Source of the DNA: Actinomadura luteofluorescens
GTDB lineage: Bacteria; Actinomycetota; Actinomycetes; Streptosporangiales; Streptosporangiaceae
Direction of reading: 5' to 3'
Length of the DNA: 64,000 nucleotides
Assembly (NCBI RefSeq): GCF_013409365.1
Contig: NZ_JACCBA010000001.1
Coordinates: 3,038,001 to 3,102,000 of the forward strand
Shown: positions 42,333-51,855 of the stretch, in pieces
How the letters are laid out: each line of letters begins with the position of its first letter
Position numbering within the stretch: the first letter of the stretch is position 1
Notes under the pieces: generated by a model
Database searches by the model: none
What the model saw: only the letters and a program-made list of their open reading frames with translations
What the model was told of the DNA's origin: nothing
Translations under genes and position numbers: made by a program

Positions 42333-45071
42333 TTGCGGCTGCCAGAGCATCTGGAGCTACTGCTCACCGACGAGCCGGTGCTCGACGTCTACTCGCACGG
42401 CCCGTGGCGCGTCCCGGACGGCCTGTTCGAGGAGATCTCGGCACGGATCGACGGGCTGGCGGCCGACCCGCGGGCCGTGGAGCTGACCACCGACGAGCAC
42501 AAGCTGCTGACGCTGCCCGCGTCGCTCGTCACCGCGGAGATCTTCGGCATGCTGGCGTTCCTGCCGGGCGGCGGCGCGATCAAGGCGGGGTCGTGGTCGC
42601 AGCTCCCCGAGCGGCTGCTGCACCGGCACCTGGTCAACCCCGGCCCGCTGAGCACCCGCATGACCCGCTGGGACGCGCCGGGCGGGCGGTGGCGGCCCCC
42701 GGTGGACTGGCTCATCGAGGCGCCCGACCGGGCGCTGGCGATCGAGCTGGCCCGCGACTGCCTGTCGGTGCTGGAGGGCATCGAGCCGCTGGAGGAGCGC
42801 CGCAAGGCGCTGCTGCGCCTCTACGACGACCCGCCGGTCTGCGACGTCAACCTGCCCAAGACGGAACTGCGGGAGCACTGGCACGCGCACGCCGGAGACG
42901 ACATCGTCGCGGCGGTGCCCGAGCTGCTCGGCCCGGTCGGCTACCTGGAGTGGGTCTGCGCGGGCCTGCTCGCGTCCTACGAGCACCTGATGGAGGCGGC
43001 GCCGCGCGAGGAGACCGTCGAGGTCCACCTGGTCCAGCTGCTGCTGCAGGGCAGCATGGAGCAGGTCCCGGCCGAGCTCGCGGTCGCGCTCGGCGAGGAC
43101 CGGTACGGCGAGCTGCTCCAGCGGTTCACCGCGGAGCGCCGCGGGTTCAAGGCGGGCGCGTGGCAGGAGCGGACGCGGGCATGGCTCGTCCGGGCGCTCG
43201 TCGCGGGCGCCGCCGACGCGTGCCGCGGCTGGCTCGACATGGCGATGCGGTTCATCGCGATCGTGCAGGGCCTGCCGGGCGACCCGTGGTTCCCGAAGGC
43301 GGAGTGGATCCCGGTCGGCCAGTTCCAGACCGACCTGCGCCGCCTGTACGCGCCGCGCCGCCGCGTCGTGAACCCGCTCACCGAGACGCTGACGAGCGTG
43401 CCCGCCGCCGGCGCCGCGCCCGGGACGGCCGCCGGCGGGCGGCAGGAGATCGCCACGTCGCTGGTCGAGCAGCCGGAGGTCACCGAGGCGCTGGCCGAGC
43501 TGACCCGCGGCAGCGCGCCCGTCCGGCTGCTGATCAGCGGGCCGGACGGCACCGGCAAGCGCGACGCCGCGCAGGAGCTCGGCAAGGCGCTGGCGCTCGG
43601 CCGCGACCCGCACTGGGTCACCGACAACCTGTTCACCGGGCAGCGCCTGTCGGACGCCGTCGCCAAGCTGCACGCCGACGCCCGCGAGTGCGCCGGCGAC
43701 CGGCTGCTGATCATCGAGGGCCTGGACGGGATCGTCGCCGACCCCGGCAACGGCGAGGCCCTGGCCGCCGAGCTGCACCGGCTCCTGGCCGTCCACCCCG
43801 ACCTGAACCTGGTGGCGCTGTGCGACGCCGGCGGCGAGGAGCGGATCCGCGAGATCAACCCCGTCCTGCCGCAGCGGTTCCGGATCGCCCGCACCCGGCC
43901 GTTCACGGCGGCGGGCCACGCCGAGCTGTTCCGCCGCGCGCTGGACGCCCGCGGCGCCCGCGGCACCCGCCCGGCGATCGAGGCGGCCGGCGCGCTGCTG
44001 GCCGCGACCCCGCCGACGCAGACGCTCCGCAACGCCCGCCTCGCGCCGCACCTCGCCGACCAGGTCGTCGCCGCCGCGCGGGCCCGGCTGGAGGCCGGCG
44101 AGCCGGGCGCCGCGCTCGTCGTCCGCAAGCAGGACGTCCCGGCCGCGCTCGACACCGCGCAGGCCGCCGGGAACCCGCTGGCCGAGCTGAGCGACCTCAC
44201 CGGCCTGGAGACCGTCAAGCACGAGATCGCGCTGCTCGTCGCGGGCACGCACGCGGCGCGGCTGCGCAGCGAGTCGGGCCTGCGGATCACCCCGCCGACC
44301 CGGCACATGGTGTTCACCGGCAACCCGGGCACCGGCAAGACGATGGTGGCCCGGCTGCTCGGCCGCATCTACAAGCGGCTCGGCGTCCTGTCGTCCGGGC
44401 ACCTGGTGGAGGCGTCCCGCGCCCACCTCGTCGGCGAGTACATCGGGCAGACGGCGCCCCGCACGCGCCGCCTGGTGGAGCGCGCGGTCGGCGGCGTCCT
44501 GTTCATCGACGAGGCGTACACGCTGACGCAGTCGCCGCTGAAGGGCGACTACGGGCACGAGGCGATCGCCGAGCTGGTCAAGCTGATGGAGGACCACCGC
44601 GACGACCTCGTCGTGGTCGTCGCCGGCTACGAGCAGGAGATGGCCGAGTTCCTCGCCGCCAACCCCGGCCTGGACTCCCGCTTCCCCAAGCAGATCCACT
44701 TCCCCGACTACAGCGACGACGAGCTGATCACGGTGTTCGGCCAGCTCGCCGCCGCCGACGGCTTCGAGCTGGCCCCCGGCACCGAGGACGTGCTGCGCTC
44801 GATGCTGCGCCGCGCGCCGCGCGGCCCGTCGTTCGGCAACGGCCGCCTGATGCGCAACATGCTGGACGTGGCCGTCGCGAACCAGGCCGACCGCGTCGCC
44901 TCCGCCGCCGTCGTCGCCCTCACCAAGGACCCGGCGGCGAAGAAGGGCGCGGGCAGGGACAAGGGCACCGAGCAGGCGCCTCCCACCCGGCAGGAACTGG
45001 TCACGCTGACCGCCGACGACCTGCCCCCGCTGCTGGACCACCCCGAGGAGTTCTTCGGCCTCTACCTGTAG
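42333..45071 (+). CDS. Large AAA+ ATPase with tandem domains (SpoVK/CbbX/EccA-like)
   Basis: A 912-residue protein using the TTG at 42333, which has GGAGAG six bases upstream. Residues 1-370 are an alpha-helical region that I do not recognise. The first AAA module is degenerate: Walker A GPDGTGKR (residues 403-410, Arg in place of Thr/Ser) and Walker B LLIIEGLD (E462). The second is intact and CbbX/EccA-like: FTGNPGTGKT (661-670), YIGQTAPRTRRLVERAVGGVLFIDEAY (D726-E727), and SRFPKQIHFPDYSDDEL. Relatives remodel protein complexes (rubisco activation, type VII secretion). No ESX genes are nearby, so the partner is unknown. A long repeat follows the stop codon. Confidence 0.82.
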   Translation: MRLPEHLELLLTDEPVLDVYSHGPWRVPDGLFEEISARIDGLAADPRAVELTTDEHKLLTLPASLVTAEIFGMLAFLPGGGAIKAGSWSQLPERLLHRHLVNPGPLSTRMTRWDAPGGRWRPPVDWLIEAPDRALAIELARDCLSVLEGIEPLEERRKALLRLYDDPPVCDVNLPKTELREHWHAHAGDDIVAAVPELLGPVGYLEWVCAGLLASYEHLMEAAPREETVEVHLVQLLLQGSMEQVPAELAVALGEDRYGELLQRFTAERRGFKAGAWQERTRAWLVRALVAGAADACRGWLDMAMRFIAIVQGLPGDPWFPKAEWIPVGQFQTDLRRLYAPRRRVVNPLTETLTSVPAAGAAPGTAAGGRQEIATSLVEQPEVTEALAELTRGSAPVRLLISGPDGTGKRDAAQELGKALALGRDPHWVTDNLFTGQRLSDAVAKLHADARECAGDRLLIIEGLDGIVADPGNGEALAAELHRLLAVHPDLNLVALCDAGGEERIREINPVLPQRFRIARTRPFTAAGHAELFRRALDARGARGTRPAIEAAGALLAATPPTQTLRNARLAPHLADQVVAAARARLEAGEPGAALVVRKQDVPAALDTAQAAGNPLAELSDLTGLETVKHEIALLVAGTHAARLRSESGLRITPPTRHMVFTGNPGTGKTMVARLLGRIYKRLGVLSSGHLVEASRAHLVGEYIGQTAPRTRRLVERAVGGVLFIDEAYTLTQSPLKGDYGHEAIAELVKLMEDHRDDLVVVVAGYEQEMAEFLAANPGLDSRFPKQIHFPDYSDDELITVFGQLAAADGFELAPGTEDVLRSMLRRAPRGPSFGNGRLMRNMLDVAVANQADRVASAAVVALTKDPAAKKGAGRDKGTEQAPPTRQELVTLTADDLPPLLDHPEEFFGLYL

Positions 45072-45083
45072 GCAAGGCCCCGG

Positions 45084-45239
45084 CTGTGTTGATTCAGTCC
45101 CGGCCCACTTCGCTCGCCTTGCGGCTCGCTACGTGACCGTGCCTGGGCGAACGCGGCATCGCTTCGCGATCTGCCCGGTTTCGCTCGCCTTCGGCTTCGC
45201 TCCACCGGGCAGTTCACGCGTTCGCGCGTGGCCGAGGCC
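45084..45239 (-). repeat. Interspersed repeat, copy 2
   Basis: A 156-bp inverted copy of the unit at 25100-25257, again between the stop codons of two convergent genes (AAA ATPase and amidase). It differs from copy 1 by about six substitutions and a 2-bp deletion, and keeps the CTGCCCGGT/ACCGGGCAG and ATCGC-GAA-GCGAT stems. Confidence 0.85.
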
Positions 45240-45267
45240 GTTCGAGACAGGCTGGGCGTGGCCCGGC

Positions 45268-46593
45268 TCAAGTGGTGAGGTGCTCGGCGGCTGTGAACAG
45301 GAGGCTCTCCGCGCCGCGGCGGGTGACTAGCTGCGCCCCGATCGGCAGCTCGCCGCCGCCGTCCGCCGGGACGGTTCCGGCGGGGACGGACAGGGCGGGC
45401 AGCCCCAGCACGTTCCACGGCGAGGTGAGGCTGACCAGCAGCGCGGTGAGCGGGCCGAGCCCGACCTCGGTCGCGCCGATCCGGGGCGCGGGGATCGGCA
45501 TGGTGGGCATGGCCAGCAGGTCGTAGCGGTCCAGCAGACCGGCGATCTCCTCGGCGTACCGGTCCCGCTCGCGCAGCGCACGCACGAGCCGCCAGCCCGG
45601 CATCCGGCCCGCGTCCTCCAGGCGGGCGAGCGTCGCGGCCTGGTACCGGCCGGGCGCCTCGGCGACCCGCTCGGCGTGCACGTCGTACGCCTCGCTGTAC
45701 TCGATCGCCAGGAACACCTGCCGGAGCCCGGCGAAGTCGATCCGCTCGGACGGCGCGTCCGGGAACAGGGCGCGGACGCGCCGCTCCACCTCCGGGTCGC
45801 ACGCCGGCGGCTCGATCCAGGCGACACGCCCGTACGGGGCGTCCCCGGCCCGGCCGCCGCCGGACGAGCCGGCCAGGAGGGAGGGGACGGCCTCCGCGGG
45901 CCCGGTCAGCGCGTGGTAGGCGACGCGGCAGTCGTCGGCGGTGGCGGCGAGGACGCCCACGTGGTCGAGCGAGCGCGACAGCGGGAACACTCCGTCGGCC
46001 GGGATCGTGCCGTGCGCCGGCTTGAACCCGGCGATCCCGCAGAACGCGGACGGGATGCGCACCGACCCGCCCGTGTCGGTGCCGATGGCGAGCGGGACCA
46101 TGCCCGCGGCGACCGCGACGGCGCTGCCGCTGCTGGACCCGCCGGACATCCGCTCCCGGTCGTGGGGGTTGCGGACCGCCCCGTTCACCGACACGTCGCC
46201 GCTGCCGCCGAACGCGAACTCCTGCGTCCCGGTCTTGCCGACGATCACGGCGCCCGCGTCCCTGAGCATCGTCACGCAGGCCGCGTCGGCCTCGGCGACG
46301 TGCCCGGCGTAGTGGCCTGACCCCATGCCGGTGGGGAGCCCGGCGACGTCGATGATGTCCTTCACCGCGACCGGGACGCCGTGCAGCGGGCCCCGGTCGA
46401 CGCCGGACGCCAGCTCCTCGTCGGCCCACCGGGCGGCGGCCTCGGCGCCCTCGGCGTCCAGGGTCACGAAGGCGTTCAGGTCCTTGTCGACCGAATCCAG
46501 GACCCGCGCGACCAGGCCCCGCGCCGACTCCCGGCCCGCGCGCAGATCGCGCCCGATGCCGGTCAGCGTCCGTCCGGTGAAGAACCCGCCCAT
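45268..46593 (-). CDS. Amidase signature family hydrolase
   Basis: A 441-residue amidase. Lys in PVAVKDIIDVAGLPTGMGS, the block MSGGSSSGSAVAVAAG and the nucleophile Ser in IGTDTGGSVRIPSAFCGIAGFKP fit the Ser-cisSer-Lys family; in this copy GTDTGGS is the usual GatA/AtzF form. It resembles the other amidase in this window (12811-13944) only across the signature and is longer. No gatB or gatC genes and no substrate clue are nearby. The long repeat lies 28 bp past its stop, and it is divergent from the phosphoketolase operon. Confidence 0.87.
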   Translation of the reverse strand: MGGFFTGRTLTGIGRDLRAGRESARGLVARVLDSVDKDLNAFVTLDAEGAEAAARWADEELASGVDRGPLHGVPVAVKDIIDVAGLPTGMGSGHYAGHVAEADAACVTMLRDAGAVIVGKTGTQEFAFGGSGDVSVNGAVRNPHDRERMSGGSSSGSAVAVAAGMVPLAIGTDTGGSVRIPSAFCGIAGFKPAHGTIPADGVFPLSRSLDHVGVLAATADDCRVAYHALTGPAEAVPSLLAGSSGGGRAGDAPYGRVAWIEPPACDPEVERRVRALFPDAPSERIDFAGLRQVFLAIEYSEAYDVHAERVAEAPGRYQAATLARLEDAGRMPGWRLVRALRERDRYAEEIAGLLDRYDLLAMPTMPIPAPRIGATEVGLGPLTALLVSLTSPWNVLGLPALSVPAGTVPADGGGELPIGAQLVTRRGAESLLFTAAEHLTT

Positions 46594-46898
46594 TGCGTCT
46601 CCTTGCCCTCTACCTGTGCCGATCTGCGTAGCATCTCAGACCCTCGCGGCCCCTCTCCGTCCGCCCGCCGTCCCGGTCGTCGCGCACAATGTGGCATTCT
46701 GTCATCAATTGATCGCTCACAGTCAACCGTTCACCGCAGATTGCCCACCGCTGGTCGAACCCGCTTCCGGAACCGTGAACCTACGCACGGGTAGGCGGCA
46801 GGCTTCCAGCACCCAGAGGTGACGCTCCCGCCGGTTCGCTGGGGGGCGGGGCGGAGGCCGCGCGCCGACGTGCGCCCGGCATGCCGCCCCTGTAACCG

Positions 46899-46956
46899 GT
46901 GACGGTCACACCGAGGTGGGGGGAACGAGGTCACGGCCGGGCGCCGTGGCCTCGTT
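46899..46956 (+). promoter_or_regulatory. Palindrome and hairpin upstream of xfp
   Basis: The 11-bp palindrome GTGAC-G-GTCAC (46899-46909) is followed by a 13-bp stem, AACGAGGTCACGG (46924-46936) with CCGTGGCCTCGTT (46944-46956), one T-G pair and a 7-nt loop. They lie 126-183 bp before the phosphoketolase start in a 488-bp gene-free region (46594-47081). Earlier in that region only an AT-richer stretch with TCAATTGA near 46706 stands out. Confidence 0.45.
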
Positions 46957-47025
46957 GTCGCCAGGGACGTTCGGCCCTAGGCCCGCGAGCACGGGGCTGA
47001 TGGGCTCTCCTCGACGGTTGAGAAC

Positions 47026-47043
47026 CCCGTCCGTGGGGACGGG
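47026..47043 (+). promoter_or_regulatory. Small leader hairpin before xfp
   Basis: CCCGTCC-GTGG-GGACGGG, a 7-bp stem with a 4-nt loop that ends 38 bp before the xfp ATG. It may be part of the leader RNA structure. Confidence 0.4.
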
Positions 47044-47081
47044 ATGTCCTCAGGGCGATCGAGAGAACCCGGAGGACCCGC

Positions 47082-49442
47082 ATGACCCAGTCGGGCACCC
47101 TGAGCGATGACGACGTACGGCAGATCAACGCGTACTGGAGAGCCGCCAACTACCTGTCCGTGGGGCAGATCTACCTCCTGGACAACCCGCTGCTCCGCGA
47201 GCCCCTCGAACGGCGCGACCTCAAGCCGCGGCTGCTCGGGCACTGGGGCACCACGCCGGGACTGAACTTCTGCTACGCCCACCTCAACCGCGTGATCAGG
47301 GCGCGCGACCTCGACATGATCTACGTCATGGGCCCGGGGCACGGCGGGCCCGCGGCGGTCGCGAACGCCTGGCTCGAAGGCACCTACAGCGAGGTGTACC
47401 CGGAGGTGTCGCAGGACGAGGCGGGCATGCGCCGGCTGTTCCGGCAGTTCTCCTTCCCCGGTGGCATCCCGAGCCACGTCGCGCCGGAGACGCCCGGCTC
47501 CATCCACGAGGGCGGCGAGCTCGGCTACTCCCTGGCCCACGCGTTCGGGGCGGCCTTCGACAACCCCGGCCTCGTGGTCGCGTGCGTCGTCGGGGACGGC
47601 GAGGCCGAGACGGGCCCCCTGGCGGCGAGCTGGCACTCCACCAAGTTCCTCGACCCCGTGCGGGACGGCGCCGTCCTGCCCGTCCTGCACCTCAACGGCT
47701 ACAAGATCGCGAACCCGGCGGTGCTGGCCCGCATCCCCGAGGAGGAGCTCGTCCAGCTCCTGGACGGGTACGGCTACCGCCCGTTCCTGGTGAGCGGCGA
47801 CGAGCCCGCCTCCATGCACCGCAAGATGGCCGCCGCCCTCGACCAGGCCCTCGACGAGATCGCCGACATCCAGCGCGCCGCCCGCGAGGGGCGGGCGACC
47901 GAGCGGCGCCGCTGGCCCATGATCGTCCTGCGGTCCCCCAAGGGCTGGACGGGCCCGAAGGAGGTGGACGGGCTGCCGGTCGAGAACACCTGGCGCTCCC
48001 ACCAGGTGCCCCTCGCCGGGGTGTGCGAGGACGCCGGGCACCGCGCGCAGCTGGAGGAGTGGCTGCGCTCCTACCGCCCGGAGGAGCTGTTCGACGAGGC
48101 GGGCCGCCCGGTGGCCGCGCTCCGGGCCCTCGCGCCCGCGGGCGACCGGCGGATGAGCGCGAACCCGCACGCCAACGGCGGGCTGCTGCTGAAGCCGCTG
48201 GCCCTGCCCGACTTCCGCGACTACGCCGTGGAGGTCGGCAAGCCCGGCACCGTCACGACCGAGCCCACCCGCAGGCTCGGCACGTTCCTGCGCGACGTCG
48301 TGCGGGCCAACCCGTCCAACTTCCGGATCATGGGCGCGGACGAGACGGCGTCCAACCGGCTCGGGGACGTGTTCCAGGCCACCGACCGCGTCTTCCAGGG
48401 CGGGCTGCTGCCGACCGACGAGCACCAGGCCCGGTCCGGCCAGGTGATGGAGGTGCTGAGCGAGCACCTGTGCCAGGGCTGGCTGGAGGGCTACCTGCTC
48501 ACCGGGCGACACGGGCTGTTCAACAGCTACGAGGCGTTCGTGCACATCGTCGACGCCATGTTCAACCAGCACGCCAAGTGGCTCAAGGTCACCCGCGGCC
48601 TGCCGTGGCGGCGGCCGATCGCGTCGCTGAACTACCTGCTGTCGTCGCACGTGTGGCGGCAGGACCACAACGGCTTCACCCACCAGGACCCCGGCTTCCT
48701 CGACGTCGTGCTGAACAAGAAGCCGGAGATCGTCCGCGTGTACCTGCCGCCGGACGCGAACACGCTGCTGTCGGTCGGCGACCACTGCCTGCGCTCCCGC
48801 GACTACGTCAACGTGGTCGTGGCGGGGAAGCAGCCCGCGCTGAACTGGCTGCCGATGGACGCCGCGATCGCGCACTGCACCCGCGGCATCGGCATCTGGG
48901 AGTGGGCGTCCACCGACGGCGGCGCGGACCCCGACGTCGTGCTGGCCTGCGCGGGCGACATCCCGACGCTGGAGACGCTCGCGGCCGCCGACCTGCTCCG
49001 GCAGCTGTTCCCCGAGCTGCGCGTCCGGGTCGTCAACGTGGTCGACCTGATGCGGCTCCAGCCGTCCAGCGAGCATCCCCACGGCCTGTCGGACCGCGAG
49101 TTCGACGCGCTGTTCACCACCGACAAGCCCATCATCTTCGCCTTCCACGGCTACCCGTACCTCATCCACCGCCTCACCTACCGGCGCGCGGGACACGGCA
49201 ACCTGCACGTCCGCGGCTACAAGGAGGAGGGGACGACGACCACGCCGTTCGACATGGTCATGCTGAACGACCTCGACCGGTTCCACCTCGTGATGGACGT
49301 CATCGACCGCGTCCCGTCCCTCGGCGCCCGCGTCGCCCACCTCCGGCAGCGGATGGCCGACCAGCGCCTCTTCCTGCGCGCCTACACGCGCGAGCACGGC
49401 GAGGACGCCCCGGAGGTCCGCGACTGGACGTGGCCCTACTGA
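47082..49442 (+). CDS. xfp: Phosphoketolase (xylulose-5-P / fructose-6-P)
   Basis: A 786-residue thiamine-diphosphate enzyme that splits xylulose-5-phosphate (and often fructose-6-phosphate) into acetyl phosphate and glyceraldehyde-3-phosphate or erythrose-4-phosphate. Family blocks are [82 protein letters not shown] (ThDP-binding) and [20 protein letters not shown] near the end. The length is standard. GGAGG lies six bases before the ATG. Its TGA overlaps the ATG of ackA by one base, so the two form a tight operon. Confidence 0.96.
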   Translation: MTQSGTLSDDDVRQINAYWRAANYLSVGQIYLLDNPLLREPLERRDLKPRLLGHWGTTPGLNFCYAHLNRVIRARDLDMIYVMGPGHGGPAAVANAWLEGTYSEVYPEVSQDEAGMRRLFRQFSFPGGIPSHVAPETPGSIHEGGELGYSLAHAFGAAFDNPGLVVACVVGDGEAETGPLAASWHSTKFLDPVRDGAVLPVLHLNGYKIANPAVLARIPEEELVQLLDGYGYRPFLVSGDEPASMHRKMAAALDQALDEIADIQRAAREGRATERRRWPMIVLRSPKGWTGPKEVDGLPVENTWRSHQVPLAGVCEDAGHRAQLEEWLRSYRPEELFDEAGRPVAALRALAPAGDRRMSANPHANGGLLLKPLALPDFRDYAVEVGKPGTVTTEPTRRLGTFLRDVVRANPSNFRIMGADETASNRLGDVFQATDRVFQGGLLPTDEHQARSGQVMEVLSEHLCQGWLEGYLLTGRHGLFNSYEAFVHIVDAMFNQHAKWLKVTRGLPWRRPIASLNYLLSSHVWRQDHNGFTHQDPGFLDVVLNKKPEIVRVYLPPDANTLLSVGDHCLRSRDYVNVVVAGKQPALNWLPMDAAIAHCTRGIGIWEWASTDGGADPDVVLACAGDIPTLETLAAADLLRQLFPELRVRVVNVVDLMRLQPSSEHPHGLSDREFDALFTTDKPIIFAFHGYPYLIHRLTYRRAGHGNLHVRGYKEEGTTTTPFDMVMLNDLDRFHLVMDVIDRVPSLGARVAHLRQRMADQRLFLRAYTREHGEDAPEVRDWTWPY

Positions 49443-50536
49443 TGCGCGTCCTGACGGTCAACCCCGGGTCGAGCAGCCTGAAGGTGAGCCTGCTCGACGC
49501 CGGAGACGAGGTCCTCGCCGAGGACTCCGGCGGCGGCCACGAGATGGCCGGGCTGGTCGCCCGGCTGCCCCGGCCGGACGCCGTCGGCATCCGGTTCGTC
49601 CACGGCGGCACCGACTTCACCGAGCCGGTGCGCGTCGACGAGAAGGTCACCGCGCGGCTCCGCGAGCTCGCCGACCTCGCGCCGCTGCACCAGCCCGCCT
49701 CCCTGCGCGCCCTGGCCGAGATCACCGGCGTCCTGCCGGACGTCCCGGCCGTGGCGTGCTTCGACACCGCCTTCCACGCCACCCTGCCGGACGCCGCCGC
49801 GACCTACGCGCTCCCCCGGGAGTGGTCCGAGCGGTTCGGGCTGCGCCGCTACGGCTTTCACGGGCTGTCGTTCTCCTACGCCGTGCGCCGCGCCGGCGAG
49901 ATGATCGGCGCCGACCCGGCCGCGCTGCGGATGGTGGTGTGCCACCTCGGCGCCGGGGCGTCGCTGTGCGCGGTGGCCGGGGGCCGGTCGGTCGACACCA
50001 CCATGGGGTTCACGCCCCTCGAAGGGCTGGTCATGGCGACGCGGGCGGGCAGCATCGACCCCGGCATCCCGCTCTGGCTGATGAAGCACGGCATCGCGCC
50101 CGCGGAGGTGAACGACGCGCTCGAACGCGACTCCGGGCTGCGCGGCCTCACCGGCACCGGCGACATGCGCCGGGTCCGCGAGCGGGCCGCCGAGGACGAC
50201 CGGGCCGCCCTCGCCGCCCTGGACGTCTACCATCACCGCCTCCGCGCCTGCGCCGCCGCGATGACCGCCTCGCTGGGCGGGCTCGACGCCCTCGTCTTCA
50301 CCGGCGGGATCGGCGAGAACGACCCGGCGGTGCGCCTGCGGCTGGCCGAGGACCTCGCCCACCTCGGGACCCGCGTCGACCCCGGCCGCAACGCGGCCGC
50401 GGACGGCGACACCGACGTCACCGCCGCCGGCGCGGCCGTCCGGACGCTCGTGGTGGCGGCGCGCGAGGACCTGGAGATCGCCGCCGGCGTCCGGAGGTGC
50501 CTGCGGCCGCAAGCCCCGCCCGCCGCCGTGAGGTAG
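49442..50536 (+). CDS. ackA: Acetate kinase
   Basis: A 364-residue ASKHA-fold kinase. It turns the acetyl phosphate from phosphoketolase into acetate and ATP. NPGSSSLKVSLLD (N-terminal phosphate loop), FDTAFHATLP, RRYGFHGLSF, VCHLGAGASL, DTTMGFTPLEGLVMATRAGSIDPGI and FTGGIGENDP are all present. It is slightly shorter than typical AckA (about 400). No pta gene is seen, so acetyl-CoA formation is not encoded here. Coupled to xfp by a TGATG overlap. Confidence 0.95.
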   Translation: MRVLTVNPGSSSLKVSLLDAGDEVLAEDSGGGHEMAGLVARLPRPDAVGIRFVHGGTDFTEPVRVDEKVTARLRELADLAPLHQPASLRALAEITGVLPDVPAVACFDTAFHATLPDAAATYALPREWSERFGLRRYGFHGLSFSYAVRRAGEMIGADPAALRMVVCHLGAGASLCAVAGGRSVDTTMGFTPLEGLVMATRAGSIDPGIPLWLMKHGIAPAEVNDALERDSGLRGLTGTGDMRRVRERAAEDDRAALAALDVYHHRLRACAAAMTASLGGLDALVFTGGIGENDPAVRLRLAEDLAHLGTRVDPGRNAAADGDTDVTAAGAAVRTLVVAAREDLEIAAGVRRCLRPQAPPAAVR

Positions 50537-50546
50537 TACATAAGGT

Positions 50547-51272
50547 GTGAGCGTGGAGAACACGGCGGGCGCTTCGGAGGGCGCGATCCGCAGGCTGGCG
50601 AACATCCAGGCGATCACCGACGAGGCGTTCGCCGCCATGGACGTGGACGACCTCCTCGACACCCTCCTCGACCGCGTCCGCGCCGCGCTGGGGGTCGACA
50701 CCGCCGTGGTCCTGCTCCTGGACCGGGAGGAGCGGTTCCTCGTGGCGACGGCCGCGAAGGGCCTCGAGGAGGAGGTCGTCCAGGCCGCCCATGTCCCGGT
50801 GGGCGAGGGGTTCGCCGGGCGCGTCGCCGCCGAGCGGCGGCCGGTCTACGTCCCGCACGTGTCCAGCGCCGGCGTGTTCAACCCGCTGCTCGCCGAGCGG
50901 GGCCTGCAATCGCTGCTCGGCGTCCCGCTCGTCGGCGGCGGGACGCTGGTCGGCGTCATGCACGTGGGGACGCTCGCCCACCGTCGCTTCACCGGCGAGG
51001 GACCGAGTTCCTCCAGCTCGCGGCCTCCCACGCCGCGCTGGCGGTGCGGTCCCTGCTGGGCCGGGCCGAACGCGCCGGCGCGCTGGAGCTGCAGCGCAGC
51101 CTCATCCCGGCCCCGCCGCCGCGGGTCCCCGGTCTCGAACTGGCCGCCCGCTACCGTCCCGGCAAGGCGCTCGTCGGCGGAGACTGGTACGACGTGTTCG
51201 ACCTGCCGTCGGGAGAGGTCGGCATCGTCATGGGGGACGTGGCGGGCCACGGGCTCTCGGCAGCCGTCGTGA
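50547..51272 (+). pseudogene. GAF half of a GAF-PP2C phosphatase, frameshifted
   Basis: Residues 1 to about 150 form a GAF domain: AITDEAFAAMDVDDLLDTLLDRVRAALG, then GEGFAGRVAAERRPVYVPHV, LLAERGLQSLLGVPLVGGGTLVGVMHVGT and HRRFTGEG. After that, near base 51000, the reading frame goes to nonsense, while the natural continuation TEFLQLAASHAALAVRSLLGRA lies in the frame of the next entry. One missing base at about 50997-51004 explains it. Intact relatives have GAF directly joined to a SpoIIE-type PP2C phosphatase. It begins 10 bp after ackA with a GTG. The cause may be a real mutation or a sequencing error; I see no slippery homopolymer. Confidence 0.7.
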
Positions 51273-51766
51273 TGGGCCGGATGCGCAGCGCGCTGCGCGC
51301 CTACGCGCTGGACAACGACGACCCGGCCGAGGTGCTGCGCAAGCTCAACCGGAAGATGCTGCACTTCGAGCCGGAGGCGACGGCGACCGTCCTGTACGCG
51401 GTCGTCGACCCCGTGGTGGGCCGGGTCCGGGTCTCGTCGGCCGGGCACCCTCCCCCGGTCCTCGCGCTTCCGGACGGCCCGGCGGAGTCGGTGGACATGA
51501 AGTTCGACGTCCTGATCGGCCTGGGCGAGAACCTCCCCCGCCGGACCATGACCTTCGGCCTCCGGCCCGGCGCCCTGCTCTGCTTCTACACCGACGGGCT
51601 GATCGAGCGGCGGAACGAACCGATCCTCGACGGCGTCGCCCGGCTGTGCGAGGCGACCTACGCCGGCCCGCCCGAGACGGTCGGCGCGGCGGTGATGTCG
51701 GCGATGATCGGCCGCGAGGCGCCCGAGGACGACGTCGCGCTCCTGGTCGCGCGCCGCGTCCCGTAG
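51044..51766 (+). CDS. SpoIIE-type PP2C phosphatase (C-terminal half of a split gene)
   Basis: A 240-residue RsbU/SpoIIE-like serine phosphatase domain. LELQRSLIPAPPPRVPGLELAARYRPGKALVGGDWYDVF is the typical entry; VGIVMGDVAGHGLSAAVVMGRMRSALRAYA, LLCFYTDGLIERRN and APEDDVALLVARR supply the metal-binding Asp residues. Such proteins dephosphorylate anti-anti-sigma factors. The conserved sequence in this frame begins upstream of the first start, at about base 51002 (TEFLQLAAS), which shows it was fused to the GAF domain. A GTG at 51044 could allow separate translation. Confidence 0.82.
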   Translation: MRSLLGRAERAGALELQRSLIPAPPPRVPGLELAARYRPGKALVGGDWYDVFDLPSGEVGIVMGDVAGHGLSAAVVMGRMRSALRAYALDNDDPAEVLRKLNRKMLHFEPEATATVLYAVVDPVVGRVRVSSAGHPPPVLALPDGPAESVDMKFDVLIGLGENLPRRTMTFGLRPGALLCFYTDGLIERRNEPILDGVARLCEATYAGPPETVGAAVMSAMIGREAPEDDVALLVARRVP

Positions 51767-51855
51767 AGGCGCCCGGATGACCCGCGGGGACTTCGCGGAA
51801 CCCCGGTGCGGGCGGGAGCGTCCGAGTCGGGCGTTTCGGAGGCAAGGGGGCGGCG

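Noticed and set aside
45072..45136. C-terminal extension of the AAA ATPase reading into the repeat
   Set aside because: That reading is in another frame; the true frame stops at 45069-45071, directly after FFGLYL.
25100..45239. Repeat pair as the ends of a composite transposon
   Set aside because: No transposase, no terminal target duplication, and the interval holds conserved housekeeping genes in their expected order.
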